Of a stretch of DNA of 64,000 nucleotides, positions 44,181 through 55,833 are shown piece by piece. Under the pieces are notes generated by a model. It was not told the origin of the DNA, ran no database searches, and worked only from the letters and a program-made list of their open reading frames with translations. This stretch comes from Muscardinus avellanarius. Lineage: Eukaryota > Chordata > Mammalia > Rodentia > Gliridae. Location of the stretch: NCBI GenBank assembly GCA_963383645.1, contig OY726565.1:37553529-37617528 (forward strand), in the 5' to 3' direction. The position numbers and the translations under genes were made by a program. Numbering within the stretch: the first letter of the stretch is position 1; each line of letters opens with the position of its first letter.

Positions 44181-44237
44181 AAAGTCAAGTCATTCTTTCT
44201 TAACCCTGTTTATTCTTCTTAAAAAAAAAAAAAAAGT

Positions 44238-44750
44238 CAGCCCAGGCGAGGTGGCACACACTTGTAATCCCAGCATTTAGGAGGCTGAGACAGGAGGACT
44301 GAAGCCAGCCTCAGCTACTTAGTGAGGCTCACAGCAACTTAGTGAGACCCTGTTTTCAAATAAACTATAAAACAGGTCTGGGAGTATAGCCCAGAGGTAG
44401 AAAGCCTCTGGGTTCCATGCCCAGTACCACCCAAAACAAAACAAAACAAAAGTTGCCCTTTGCAACTCAGTGAGACTCTATTTCAAAATAAAGAATAGAC
44501 AGGCATCGTGGCGCACGATGGTAATCCCCACGCTTGGGAGGTGGAGACAGGAGGATAAGACAGGAGGATTGCACAGGTTCGAAGCCAGCCTTGCTGGCTT
44601 AGGAGACCCTGTTTCCAAATAAAAAAATATAAAAAATAGGTCTGGGAGTATAGCCCGGAAGGAGAAGTAAACCCCACCCCCCCAAAAAAGAATAAAAAAT
44701 AAAGCTGGGAGTGTAGCTCAGTGGGTTCCATGCCCAGTATCACCAAAAAA
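44238..44750 (+). mobile_element. Type-2 SINE and a SINE hit by a type-3 SINE
   Basis: 44238-44450 type 2; outer element 44452-44497 and 44690-44750; inner type 3 at 44498-44690 with duplicated AGACAGGAGGATAAGACAGGA-like segment. Confidence 0.85.
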
Positions 44751-44756
44751 AAGTCT

Positions 44757-44833
44757 TTCAGAGATGTAGCTCAGTGGCAGAATACTTACCTAGCACATCC
44801 AAGGCCCTGTGTTTGATCCCCAGCACCACAAGA
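44757..44833 (+). mobile_element. ID element
   Basis: GATGTAGCTCAGTGGCAGAA...ATCCCCAGCACCACAAG. Confidence 0.88.
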
Positions 44834-45462
44834 ATAATAAATAAGAGTCTTTAATTCACTCTTCTCAAATATTTAGTCTAGTAATAAACTTTAGAATCAG
44901 TCAAATTTCTTAAACTCACTGAGATTTTTAATCAAATAGTATTGATATCACTTTATTTTTAAAGAGTAATGGCTCATAGAGCATAAATTCCTACCAAATA
45001 GGAACATAATCTATGCCTCAAATTAGATTATATATATATATGATTATGTATTACCAATTTTATTACCAGAAATATAACTGTAGGTGCTACTGTGAATAAG
45101 ATTTTTGCCTTTTCAACATATACATCAATTAATTAGAAATAAAATTAATACTAGTCTTGTAGCCTATCAACTTGACCAATTTTCACTAGTTCTAAAGTCT
45201 CAGGTGACCCTCTTATAACCCTAGGGGGAAAAGTATTATCTGCATGTCATTTTATTTTTATACACCTTGAGGCAAAAACTTAGTGTTACTATAAATTGGT
45301 TGCATATATCTAAAATGATCAGGCAGTATTAAAAACATTAGGAAGCATTAAAAGCATTAGCTTGGTCCAAAGAATCTTTTTTCAGAGATTTATTCTAAGA
45401 AGTGCTGTTAAAGAGTTATATGCAAAGTTGATAATCAATTTGTTTTATTATTAGTGAAAAAC

Positions 45463-45686
45463 AAGCCAGGCACGGTGGCGCACGCTTGTAATCCCAGCAA
45501 TCAGGAGGCTGAGTCCAGAGGATCGCAGTTCGCGGACAGCCTCAGCTATTTAGTGAGGGCCTCTGCAACTCAGTGAGACCCAGTTTCAAAATAAAGAATA
45601 AAAAATAGGGCAGGGGGTATAACTCGGAGGTCGAATGCCCCTGGGTTCCATCCCCAGACCCTCAAAAAGAAAAAAAAAAAAAAAAA
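45463..45686 (+). mobile_element. B1-dID SINE, type 1
   Basis: Flanked by AGTGAAAAACAA copies. Confidence 0.96.
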
Positions 45687-45776
45687 GTGAAAAACAACTA
45701 GAAATGGCCAATTAGGTAAATAAAATATGAACATTTGGAAGACAAGTTATTATTCACTCTTTAAAAGTTACCTTTT

Positions 45777-45990
45777 AAGCCGAGCATGATGTTGCATGTT
45801 TGTAATCCCAGTCCTTGGGAAGCTGAGACAGGAGAAACCCAGTCTGTGGATACTCAGCTATAGTGATGCCCTCCATTACTTAGTGAGACCTTGTTTCATA
45901 ATAAAGAATAAAAATATAGGGCTGGGAGTGTAGCTCAGAAGTAGAATGCACCTAGGTTCAATCCCTCAATCACACATACACACACACACA
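45777..45990 (+). mobile_element. B1-dID SINE, type 1
   Basis: AAGCCGAGCATGATGTTGC to CAATCCCTCAATCACAC. Confidence 0.9.
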
Positions 45991-46027
45991 AAATTACCTT
46001 CTAGAAACCAACTTAATAATAGTGAAA

Positions 46028-46700
46028 AAAGCTGAGCATGGTTATACAGGCCTGTAATCCCAGTACTTGGGAGGCTGAGACAGGAGAATGGCAGGTTTAA
46101 AGACAGCCTCAGCAAGCAGTGAGACTCTCCATCAACTTAGCAAGACACTGTTAAAAAAAAAACCAAAAAACAAAAAGCCAGGCATGGCAACGCATGCCTG
46201 TAATGCCAGTATTTTGGAGGCTTAGACAAAGAATCCCAGTTTGTAAACAACCTCAGCTACTCAGTGAGGTCCTTTGCAACTCAGTGAGACCCTGTTTCAA
46301 AATAATGGACCCTGGGTTCCATCCCCAGTTTAAAAAAATAGGGCTGAGCCTGGCATGGTGGCGCATGCTTGTAATCTCAGCACTTGGGAGGCTGAGACAG
46401 GAGGATCACGCAGATTCAAAGCCAGCCTCAGCTACTGAGGCTCTCAGCAACTTAGTGAGACCCTGTTTCTATAAAAGTATAAATATGTCTAGAAGTATAC
46501 CCAAGAGGTAGAAAAGCCCTTAGGTTTCACCCCCAGTACCACACAAAAAAGTAAAATAAAATAAAAATAGGGCTGAGGGTATAGCTCACAGGTAGAATGG
46601 CTCTGAGTTTGATCTCTAGTACCAAAACAAAAATAAAATAGGGACAGGAGTAGAGTTTGAAGGTAGAATGTCCCTGGGTTCCATCCCCAGTATCAAAAAA
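46028..46700 (+). mobile_element. Head-to-tail SINE cluster
   Basis: 46028-46163 (no ID half), 46176-46338, 46345-46550 (type 2), ID halves 46564-46627 and 46639-46700. Confidence 0.88.
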
Positions 46701-46848
46701 GAAAAGAAAAAAATAAACACTGGTAAAGGTTAAGGACATACTCTTAGATAACTTACCACTATTATGTTAAGTATATTAAAAAGTACATAAGGAAAAAATC
46801 AGAAAGAAGTACATCAAAATCTGAACAATTTTCTATTCTGAAAACTTT

Positions 46849-46912
46849 TTTTGTGTGTATGGTACTGGGGTGGGGGGGGGCTTCTACCTCCAGGGTATAC
46901 TCCCAGACCTAT
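46849..46912 (-). mobile_element. B1-dID SINE, ID half only
   Basis: GGTACTGGGGTGGGGGGGGGC to CTCCCAGACCTATTTATTT. Confidence 0.8.
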
Positions 46913-46936
46913 TTATTTACTTACTTACTTACTTAC
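46911..46936. repeat. (TTAC)n microsatellite
   Basis: TTTACTTACTTACTTACTTA next to a truncated minus-strand SINE. Confidence 0.85.
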
Positions 46937-47107
46937 ACACCCTATAAGTAAACATTTATTACTTCCTATGCCTTAATCTTATTCTTTTCATTTTTGTACC
47001 TTTTTTGTTTCAAAATATTGACACATTGTAATAATATGAAATAAATTCTAAATAAAAAAAATCAACCACTATGTGTTTCAGTTTTAAAATGTCAGTAGAT
47101 TTTTCTT

Positions 47108-47532
47108 CTTTTTTTGTGGTACTGGAAATGGAACCCAGTGGTATTATATTCTACCTTTGAACAACACCCCCAAGCTCTATTTTCTTTTTTTTATTTTTTA
47201 TCTTGAAACAGGGTCTCATTAAGTTGCAGAGAGCCTACTAAGTAGCCGAGGCTGTCTGGTACAGCAATGCTCCTGTCTCCGCCTCCCAAATGCATGCACC
47301 ACCACGCCCGGCTCTTATTTTTTTTAATGGTAGTACCGGTGATTGAACCCAGGGGCATTCTATGTCCAGGCTATATCCCTCATTCTTTTTTACTTTTTTT
47401 GTTTTGTTTTTAATCAGGTCCTAGGTTACTAAAAGTCTTGCTGAATTGCTAAAGCTGATCTCAAACCTGCGACTCTCCAGTATCAGCCTCCCAAGTACTG
47501 GGAATACAGGTATGTGCCACCACACTCAGCTT
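47108..47532 (-). mobile_element. Two minus-strand SINEs (47108-47314, 47328-47532)
   Basis: Both complete and diverged. Confidence 0.88.
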
Positions 47533-48074
47533 AGATTCTTTATCTAGGGAGAGGAAAACAAAAGAGTTCATATACCAAACTACAACATACTCTAGGTTGC
47601 TGGTACTATCACATAAACTGTATGCACAACCTATCTGGCATCAAGCAGAAAAGAATTTGACCTATTCAAGCTGTCAAAGTCACCCAAAATATAAAGAACT
47701 GGAAGCAATTAAAAAAAAAAAAAAAGATAACAAGCTCTGGAGCTTGTTATTTATTGTTCATTCTATCTGGGTTGTAAGTTTACAACATATTTCGATGTGC
47801 TCAGTATATGGTAAAAGTGGTAGAGAAACAAAGACAGCAAGCTTTTACAACTACCTAGCTTTTATTAGATAAACCACTGTCTTAAGAATAAATCATTCTT
47901 TTAGAGATTTATAGTTCCTTATACGGTAAAGAGTAAAGATAGTAGATGTATTATTATTCACAAGTGGGAGTGGTTTACTATTCACAAGAGGGAAGAAGTG
48001 GCTTACTTGAATAATTTACAAGCTAAAATCTAGTGATAATACCAAGTTCTTCCTACTTCATCTCTGATTAACAT

Positions 48075-48170
48075 AAAATATACATACATACATACACACA
48101 TACATATATATATATACATACACACATACAAAAAAAAAATATATATATATATATATTTTTTTTTTTTTAT
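48075..48170. repeat. AT/AC-rich simple repeat
   Basis: TACATACATACACACATACA passes into an A-run, (TA)n and a T-run. Confidence 0.8.
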
Positions 48171-48256
48171 AGTTTTCCTCGCTATGTAGCTGAGGCTGTC
48201 CGTGAACTGCAATTTGGCCTCCCAAATGCTGGAATTACAAGCCACCACGCCTGGCC
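48170..48256 (-). mobile_element. B1-dID SINE, B1 half
   Basis: TAGCTGAGGCTGTCCGTGAAC to CACCACGCCTGGCC. Confidence 0.85.
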
Positions 48257-48557
48257 CTATGTTAAAGATCCCAGAGTTTACAAACTAAATTCAGCCTAAC
48301 AACAACTAAACTCCCAAGGAAAGCACTTGTGTACTTTTATAAATACTTGCTTCTTTACATCTAGTTTCCAAAACCTTTAGCAGGCTGAGGTAATCTTAGC
48401 ACAAAAGACTGAAAATTTTTCAATATCTATTACTGTTTAGAACTTTTCCACTTAATGTATATGTCAGTTTTAAATAATTATCTCACCTGTTCCTCAAAGA
48501 ACTCCTTTAAAATTGGGCAAATATTATCCACATTTTATACCATGAAATAAGTCTTCT

Positions 48558-48641
48558 CACGAAGTGCCTGAGGCTGTGCAATCCTCCTGTCTCAGCCTCC
48601 CAAGTCCTGGCGTTACAAGTGTGCCCCACTAGGCTGGGCTA
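48558..48641 (-). mobile_element. B1-dID SINE, B1 start only
   Basis: GCAATCCTCCTGTCTCAGCC to CCACTAGGCTGGGCT. Confidence 0.8.
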
Positions 48642-49038
48642 TAATTTGTCAATTTTCTGATTCCTATTCCAGCATTACTCCAAAAAGAATCTAAGCTACA
48701 AAAAGATAGGAACCTCTGTCTGTTCCTAAAAGAGGGCCCACTGTATACTAGCATTTAAATATTTGCTGAATTTTATCAGTGAATAAATTCCTACTACAGA
48801 AATATACATAAGCCAAAGCAATGAAAAAGAATCATAAACCTTCCACAGTATTGTGAAAAAAATCTAAGATCCTTCATATTTTGTTCATAAGAGTGGCTAC
48901 ATTTTAATTACTATACAACACATGAAAAGAATGTATTTATTTGGATACAACAAGAGACTGTTCTATATATAATTATAAACTTATTTAACATATTTTAACA
49001 GTTTAATAAAATAATAACCTTATTAAAAAGTAGTCACT

Positions 49039-49272
49039 TAGCCTGGTGGCACACTCTTGTAATCCCAGTATTTGGGAAGCTGAGACAGGAAGGATGGCGG
49101 TTCACAGACAGCCTCAGCTACTTAGTGAGGCCCTTTGCAACTCAGTAAGACCCTGTTTCAAAATAAAGAATGAAAAATAGGGATATGGCATCTATCGGAG
49201 GTAAAATGCCCCTTGGTTCCATCCCCAGTACTGCAAATAAATAAATAATAAATAAATAAATAAATAAATAAA
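49039..49272 (+). mobile_element. B1-dID SINE, type 1, (AAAT)n tail
   Basis: Flanked by AAAAAGTAGTCACT copies. Confidence 0.96.
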
Positions 49273-49576
49273 ACAAAAAGTAGTCACTAATGAGTAAAAA
49301 GTTAAGATATAAAATTATTCACCTATATATGACAAATAATGATTGACTCAAAGAAAAAGACTGATACGATGGGAAAATACATCTTTCAGGAAATAGGTAG
49401 TAAAATATGTTCACAATTATAAAATGCATTTAAAATTTTTGTTTAAAAATCATTTTTAAATCTACTGAAACTTGGTGTTCATGAAGATGGAAAAATTTTT
49501 ACAAAAAATAACATTTCTCTTTACATCCTAAACATCTTTAAACAAAATTAAAGAGCTGAAATTATAGAATTAAATA

Positions 49577-49800
49577 AAAGCTGTGTGTGGTGGCACACAC
49601 TTGTAAGCCAGCATTTGAGAGGCTGAGACTAGAGGATCGTGGTTCCCAGGCAGCCTCAGCTACTCAGTGAGGCCCTCTGCAACTTAGTGAGACCCTGTTT
49701 CAAATTAAAGAATAGAAAATAGGGCAGGGGGTATAGCTCAAAGGTCAAATGCCCCTGGGTTCCATCCCCAGATCCGTAAAAAAAAAAAAAAAAAAAAAAA
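49577..49800 (+). mobile_element. B1-dID SINE, type 1
   Basis: AAAGCTGTGTGTGGTGGC to CCCCAGATCCG plus A-run; TAAATAAAA flanks. Confidence 0.93.
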
Positions 49801-50187
49801 CCTAAATAAAATGATGATATGTCCCTTTTTAACACCAATTATATGAAAGTAATGTTTTAATACAAGGGCTCTTAACTTGGTTAGGAGGCGGAAAGGCAGA
49901 GTTCACAAAAAATTTCTGAGAATCTCATAAAAGCATGAAAAGATACACACACACACAAAGAAAAATATCTTCATACTTATCAACTGGAGAAGCTACTTTT
50001 GCAAACACTTGCTTTAGAACCATTATAATCATTTCACTATTCAAAGAAATATGTATTAGTAAAAGTTTTATTCTATATATTTACATTATTCAAAAATTAG
50101 AAAGTTGACCATGAAACTGTTACAAATTTAGGGGTCAGACTAGAAAACATTTGATGTTTAAAGTGTGTGTGGGGGGGTTGTTTTTAT

Positions 50188-50414
50188 TGTTTTGTAGTTC
50201 TGGGGATGGGAGCCAGGGGCATTCTGCCTCTGAGCTACACTCCCAGCCCTACTTTTTTTTTATTCTTTATTTTGAAACCAGGTCTCACTGAGTTGCAGAG
50301 GGCCTCACTAAGTAGCTGAGGCTGTCCGGGAACTGTCATCCTCTGCTCTCAGCCTTCCAAATGCCACTACGTCCAAATGCCACTACGTCCAAGCATGTGC
50401 CACTACATCCAGCT
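50188..50414 (-). mobile_element. B1-dID SINE with internal duplication
   Basis: AAATGCCACTACGTCC occurs twice in tandem at 50359-50390; TTGATGTTTAAA flanks the element. Confidence 0.93.
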
Positions 50415-50697
50415 TGATGTTTAAACTCCAAACTTAAGATGTTCTAATTTCTATTCCCCAACACACTCTACCTGAGTAAAATGAAAAATAGGAGTAGCAC
50501 TAATGATATAAATGAAAGTAACTTTATTATCAAGTGACTGAAACATTACATTTTTAAAGGAAAGTAGCCACGCATCAGCAAAAATACATAATAAACACTG
50601 ATCAAAACTATGAAATATGCTGAACCACCACATTCATAAGCCCAAACATCATGTTGTAACTGTTTATTATGTTTCCTTTTATTAAAATAAAAAGCTT

Positions 50698-50780
50698 TAA
50701 GGGATGTGGATGTAGCCCAGTGGTAGAACGCTTGCTTAGAATGCACAAAGTCCTAGGTCTGATTCCTGGCACCACAAGCA
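50698..50780 (+). mobile_element. ID element
   Basis: Full arm GCTTGCTTAGAATGCACAAAG; about 120 bp from the SENP6 microexon on its downstream side. Confidence 0.9.
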
Positions 50781-50898
50781 GGAAAAGATAATACACTTTA
50801 ATGATGAACTCTAATTCAATAAATATTTTTCCAACATATAAATAATCTTGTATTTTACTGCTATAGTCATGCTCTAATTTCATCAATATTAAGCTTAC

Positions 50899-50919
50899 CT
50901 TTCTTTTCGGTCCGGATTG
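50899..50919 (-). CDS. SENP6: SENP6 exon c, 21-nt microexon
   Basis: The acceptor is TTTAAG after a pyrimidine tract (TTTTTTTCTTTTTTATG); the donor is GTAAGC at 50893-50898. Its 21 bases with the flanking split codons read S-N-P-D-R-K-E-R. Since 21 is divisible by three, inclusion or skipping both keep the SENP6 frame. From memory, human SENP6 has the equivalent heptapeptide SSLDRKE and two protein isoforms of 1112 and 1105 residues, a difference of exactly seven residues; I infer this exon is the alternative unit. It is isolated by 3989 bp and 17.6 kb introns, and the flanking sequence on the higher-coordinate side is the longest SINE-free stretch here. Confidence 0.9.
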
Positions 50920-51832
50920 CTTAAAACATAAAAAAGAAAAAAATGTAAGAGGCAAGACCTCACTATTGATATAACATCGTAGTTGTATTAACTGTAGTCA
51001 ATAAGGCAAAACTATAATATGATTGACTTGTTTTAAAGATGTTTTATGTATATTCTATAGTATATTTTAAGTCTTGTCTGAATTGTTTTTCAATTTTTGG
51101 CAAGACACAAAATTTAATCTAATTAAATCTAAATTTAATTTGATAAATCATATATACTTAACAGAAAGAAAGATGGATATATAAAAAGGTAAATTCTTGA
51201 AAGCACTTATGTATCAAACATTCGAAGATACATTTTATTTTAGGACAGCTTTATAATCTTTCAGAACAATGACATTTCCTGAAAGTTATAAAATTTTTAG
51301 TGGTTCAGATGTGATTATTTGCTTTTGAGTAAACAAAGATATTTCAAGTTTAAACTTTTCCATAAAAGCCTTAGGATAAATATCACATATTATTTCAGAA
51401 ACAAGGAAAGGGCTAGGATTAAAAATTATAGTCAATTATCATAAATAAGATGTATAAGTCTATATTTTCCACAGTTCATGAAACTTCAAAAAACTATTAA
51501 TATCATTTACTCAAGGAGAAAACAAAATTCACATTCTGAAATTATTTGTCATTAAAGAGAAGCTAGATATTAAGAGCTGTCTGTAAACATAGTTTACAAA
51601 ACTCTTCAAATCTCTATACTAACTCTTATATTTCTATCATGTGGAATACATTTAAAAATAATTTAGTCCCAGCAAATTTTAAAAGAAATATAACTTGTCT
51701 TTATATAAATATTCAAAAGAAAACACACAGTTAACACTTTTTCAACAGCTAGGAAGAGAATCATTACAAGCTTATGTTAATCTATCTGAAATTCTGCTAT
51801 TAAAAATTATATGAAATAAATCTATATTGAGC

Positions 51833-52049
51833 TTGACGTGGTGGCGCACGCTTGTAATCCCCGCGCTTGAGAGGCTGAGACAGGAGGATCGCACAGGTTC
51901 GAAACCAGCCTCAGCAGTTTAGTGAGGCTTTCAGCAACTTAGTTAGACCCTGTTTCCAAATAAAATACAAAATAGGTCTGGGAGTGTAGCCCGAAGATAG
52001 GAAGCCTCTGGGTTCCATCCCCAGCACCACAAAAAAAATAAACAAATAA
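51833..52049 (+). mobile_element. B1-dID SINE, type 2
   Basis: Perfect target duplication AAATAAATCTATATTGAG on both sides. Confidence 0.97.
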
Positions 52050-52244
52050 AATAAATCTATATTGAGTAAATGACAAAAAATGATGCAATATCATCATACT
52101 CATTAAAGTCAGTGAAGCAAAATATAAACATCAAAGTTTAAAATATGAGCTATCTTATTCTATGTATTCATTTTTTTATGGAGCTATATTTCCTGGAAAA
52201 GTAAAACTAAAATCAAAAGTTAAGCATTAAAAGCTAATCACTGT

Positions 52245-52464
52245 TGGGCCGGGCGTGGTGGCGCACGCTTGTAATCCCTGCACTTGGGAGGCAGAGACAG
52301 GAGGATCGCGCAGGTTCGAAGTCAGCCGCGTGCGCTGGCTTAGGAGACCCTGTTTCCAAATAAAAATGTAAAAATAGGTCTGGGAGTGTAGCCCAGAGGT
52401 AGAAGGGCTTCCAGGAACGCCAGTACCACCAAAAAAGGAAAAAAAAAAAAAAAAAACAAAAAAA
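52245..52464 (+). mobile_element. B1-dID SINE, type 3
   Basis: Flanked by CTAATCACTGTTG copies (52232 and 52468). Confidence 0.97.
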
Positions 52465-52515
52465 AACTAATCACTGTTGAGCCTAAGAAGTGAAAAAAGT
52501 TTAATACTTTCACAT

Positions 52516-52724
52516 TTTTTTATGGTTCTGGGAATGAAACTCAGAGACTTTTCTACCTCCAGGCTATACTCCCAGACTTATTTTATACTTTATTTGGAAA
52601 CAAGGTCTCACTAAATTGCTGAGAGCCTCACTAAGCAGCTAAGGCTGACTTCGAACCTGTGCGATCCTCCTGTCTCAGCCTCCCAAGGGCTGGGATTACA
52701 AGCGTGCGCCACTACACCCGGCCA
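52516..52724 (-). mobile_element. B1-dID SINE, type 2
   Basis: ACTCAGAGACTTTTCTACC to GCCACTACACCCGGCC. Confidence 0.93.
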
Positions 52725-53035
52725 CTTTGTTGTTTTGAAAACTCATTTGTACAGAGCAAAGGAAAGAGAGAATACAGAATAGAGGTAAAAGAAAGGGGTT
52801 TGGTTTTTTTAAAAAAAAAAAAATTAGGAAGTTAAAAAGGGAAAACAAAAGAGAGAGGTATGTAGGTAATAATCATTTATGGAAAAAAGTATATTATGAA
52901 TTATGCTGAACTACTACCCAAATAAAATATTGTGCTGTACTGTTAATAAGCTTTTATTAAAATATAAGCTCTAAGGTCTGGGGCTGAAGCTCAATGGTAT
53001 TTATTTTTCTTATCCTTGGAAAAATAAATATACTA

Positions 53036-53817
53036 GAGCCAGGTTTGGTTGCACACACTTTTAATCCCAGCATTTGGAGACAGGAGGATGGTACTTCCTG
53101 AACAGCCTCAGCTACTTAATAAGGCCCTGTGCCTCCCTTTGAGACTTTGTTTCAAAATAAAGAATAAGGGCACACAACTTGTTGGGATGCTGAGACTGGA
53201 GGATCATGGTTCAAGGACAGCCTCAGCTACTTATGGAGGCCCTTCACAACTCACTGAGACTCTGTTTCAAAGAATAAAGACTAGCCTGGGAGTGGCGAGT
53301 GGCAGCACACGCTTGTAATCCCAGCACTTGGGAGGCTGAGACAGGAGGATTGCACAGGTTTGAAGCCAGCCTCAGCTATTTAATGAGGCTCTCAGCAACT
53401 TAGTGAGACCCTGTTTTCAAATAAAGTATAAAAAAAATAGATCTAGGAGTATAGCTTGGAGGCAGAAAAGCCCCTGGGTTCCAACCTCAATATCAAAAAT
53501 CTTTTAATCAATTAATTAATTAAAAAATAAAAAGACTAGAGCCAGCATGGTGGCACATGCTTGTAATCCCAGCACTTGGGAGGCTGAAACAGGAGGACCG
53601 CACATATTCGAAGTTAGCCTCAGCTACCAAGTGAGGCTCTCAGCAACTTAGTTAGACCCTGTATCCAAATAAAAATAGGTCTGGGAGTACAGCCCGGAGG
53701 TAGAAAAACCCCTGGGTTCCACCCCTAGTACCACCAAAAAAAAAAAAAAAAAAGTAAAAATAAAATAAAAAGACTAAAAATGTAGGGCTGGAGGTATAGC
53801 TTGGAGGTAGAATGTGG
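53036..53817 (+). mobile_element. SINE cluster of five parts
   Basis: 53036-53168 and 53169-53281 (B1 halves), 53283-53500 and 53536-53753 (type 2; the latter flanked by ATAAAAAGACTA copies), 53782-53817 ID stub. Confidence 0.88.
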
Positions 53818-53839
53818 TTTTGACACTATGAATTCTTTG

Positions 53840-54034
53840 TGTGTGTCTGGTGGTGGTGGTGGGGGGTCTACTGGGAATTGAACTCAGGGGCACTCTCCCT
53901 ATGTGCTACACCCCCAGCCCTATCTTTAAGATTTTATTTTGCAACAAGGTTTTGCTAAGTTGCTCACAGCCTCAACAGATTGCTGAGGATGACTCTGAAC
54001 ATTTGCTTCTCCCGTCTCAGTCTCTCAAGTACTA
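53840..54034 (-). mobile_element. B1-dID SINE, old
   Basis: TGTGTGTCTGGTGGTGGTGG tail, then GGGAATTGAACTCAGGGGC. Confidence 0.85.
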
Positions 54035-54250
54035 TACCAGTTTGAGAGTATGAATTCTTATAAATCATGTGAAGTAAGAGCTATAGTTTTTACTCTTTAG
54101 TGCTCAACTACCAACTTGAGGATAAATCAGTCAAACACTGTAAGGTTAAATTGTATAAATCAGCTCAATTTATGTATTTTCTTAGATCTCCTGGGTTATA
54201 ATGCAATACAATGGCTCGTATTTTAAAAGTCTCTTATAGAATGTGATTAT

Positions 54251-54465
54251 CTTTTTCTTTTCTTCTCTTTTCTTTTTGCAGATCTGGGGATGTAACACAA
54301 GGGCATTCAACCTCCAAGCTACATTTATTCTTTAGTTTGAAATAGGTTCTCACTGAGTTGCAAAGGGCCTCACTATGTTGTAGCTGAGGCTGTCTTCAAA
54401 CCGCAATCCTCCTATCTCAGCCTCCCGAATGCTGGGATTACAAGCATGTGCCGCCATGCCCGGCT
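54251..54465 (-). mobile_element. B1-dID SINE, type 1
   Basis: 13-bp target duplication AGAATGTGATTAT (54238-54250 and 54466-54478). Confidence 0.97.
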
Positions 54466-54587
54466 AGAATGTGATTATTTCAAAAGCAGATAAAAAAATA
54501 AAACTTCAGGTCACAAATTATTACAAAGCTATAGTTCTTCACAGATAGTGAAAACAGTAAAGTTCCACAAAAAAATTGTTTTTATTT

Positions 54588-54785
54588 AATTTTTTTGAGG
54601 TACCAGGGATGGAACCCAGTGGCATTCTATCTCTGAGCTACACCCCCAGCCCTATTTTTTATTCTTTTTTATTTTTTGAAACGGTCTCATTGAGTTGCAA
54701 AGGGCCTCACTAAGTAGCTGCTGTCCACGAAGGGCGATCCTCAGGTCTCTGCCTCCATACAAGCATGCACTACCACGCCCAGTTT
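54588..54785 (-). mobile_element. B1-dID SINE, type 1
   Basis: GGTACCAGGGATGGAACCC to CTACCACGCCCAGTT; about 120 bp from SENP6 exon b. Confidence 0.9.
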
Positions 54786-54819
54786 TTGTGTTTATTTTAA
54801 GTAAACTCCTATTAAAGAG

Positions 54820-54822
<3 letters not shown>

Positions 54823-54873
<51 letters not shown>
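54823..54873. repeat. (TG)n microsatellite
   Basis: About 25 units, about 30 bp from the GTAAG donor of SENP6 exon b. Confidence 0.95.
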
Positions 54874-54875
<2 letters not shown>

Positions 54876-54908
54876 AATATGTGTAACGCAAAGAATTTAA
54901 ATCCTTAC

Positions 54909-55013
54909 CTTTGGGCTGCTGTTTTTACTACTGCTATCTGAGCATGAGCATGATGAAAACGTCTACCGTGAACTACAGTTCCAGAACATAATGATGCATT
55001 TTGTGTATTTTCA
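54909..55013 (-). CDS. SENP6: SENP6 exon b (105 nt)
   Basis: The acceptor is TTTTGCAG at 55014-55016 and the donor is GTAAG at 54904-54908. The exon encodes (S)[20 protein letters not shown] followed by [14 protein letters not shown], a conserved SENP6 stretch with a His-rich turn (FHHAHAQ). The first T completes the split serine codon from exon a. The exon ends with AG and leaves a codon to be completed either by the 21-nt microexon or, if that is skipped, by exon d; both choices keep the frame. A (GT)n tract lies about 35 bp below the donor in the intron. Confidence 0.95.
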
Positions 55014-55016
55014 CTG

Positions 55017-55828
55017 CAAAATTCAAGAAATAAAGAATATTTAACAGGGAAAAACTAAATATACTTGACAAAACAAACCCTTTTAAATATGAGCATACAC
55101 ACACAACAAAAACCTTTCCCACTTAAAAGTAAAAAATTATAGATAAACCCAATCAATCATGTAACTTGCTCTGTAGGTGTTTTCTATTTCCTGAATTGTT
55201 TTTCAAAGGTTTCCGAACCAGGTCAAGGGGGAAAAAAAAAATAATGTACATCACCAGAATAGAAATTAAGAGTCCTAAACTCTACTTCTGATTCTGCACT
55301 AACCTGAAAGTTATTCAGTCTTTATGGATCTTAGCCATCTATCTATAAACTGACATAGTTGAAATTAGTGATTTTATAGGCTATTACTTATAGCACAATT
55401 GTACTAGTAACAGTGGCTCAATATGGTAATTATTAGGAAAGCAAGAGGAAGAATAAGTAATGTTGGAGGGGCAGGCTTACATTCCCTTGTTGAGACAATC
55501 TTAATTAGAATCTCCTACATGGCATGTGACCATCCCACCCTATGGTGCCTTCTACTACTTCTAGTACATTTGCTATCTATAAAGTAAATGCATAAGATGA
55601 CAGCCTACTGAAATTTCTTGCAATATCTTTTTATTCAGAATCAAGAAATCATTATAATCAATCCTACTCCCAAGACTGAAATAAAGAATTCATATACTGG
55701 AACCATCCTACCTGTTGGCCTGACAAATTCAAAAGAAAAGGTATACAGTGAGCCTGCTGGCTACCAAGGTGGTTATCTTTTCCTACTAGACCTTTTATCT
55801 TTTCTGTAGAATATTGTGATAAAGCACC
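55017..55828 (-). other. SENP6 intron a-b (815 bp)
   Basis: The shortest intron here and the only one without a recent SINE. A MIR-like stretch may lie at about 55270-55420. Confidence 0.85.
55270..55420 (+). mobile_element. Diverged MIR-like fragment
   Basis: TTCTGATTCTGCACTAACCTG followed by GAAAGTTATTCAGTC and ATCTATAAACTGA resembles the MIR middle. Weak, and close to SENP6 exon b. Confidence 0.4.
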
Positions 55829-55833
55829 TATAC

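Larger units (their letters stand above)
33261..50892 (-). other. SENP6 intron c-d (17.6 kb)
   Basis: About fifty SINEs, one MIR, an L2 end, an old minus-strand LINE and many microsatellites. SINE-free stretches with nothing clearly assigned: 35915-37440 (apart from an unclassified repeated block), 44850-45450, 47540-48070, 48645-49020, 49290-49570 and 49810-50180. Confidence 0.8.
50922..54903 (-). other. SENP6 intron b-c (4.0 kb)
   Basis: 50945-51825 is free of recognisable repeats and very AT-rich. From 51830 to 54790 SINEs alternate with short unique pieces (for example 52070-52240, 52730-52980 and 54055-54235). Confidence 0.8.
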
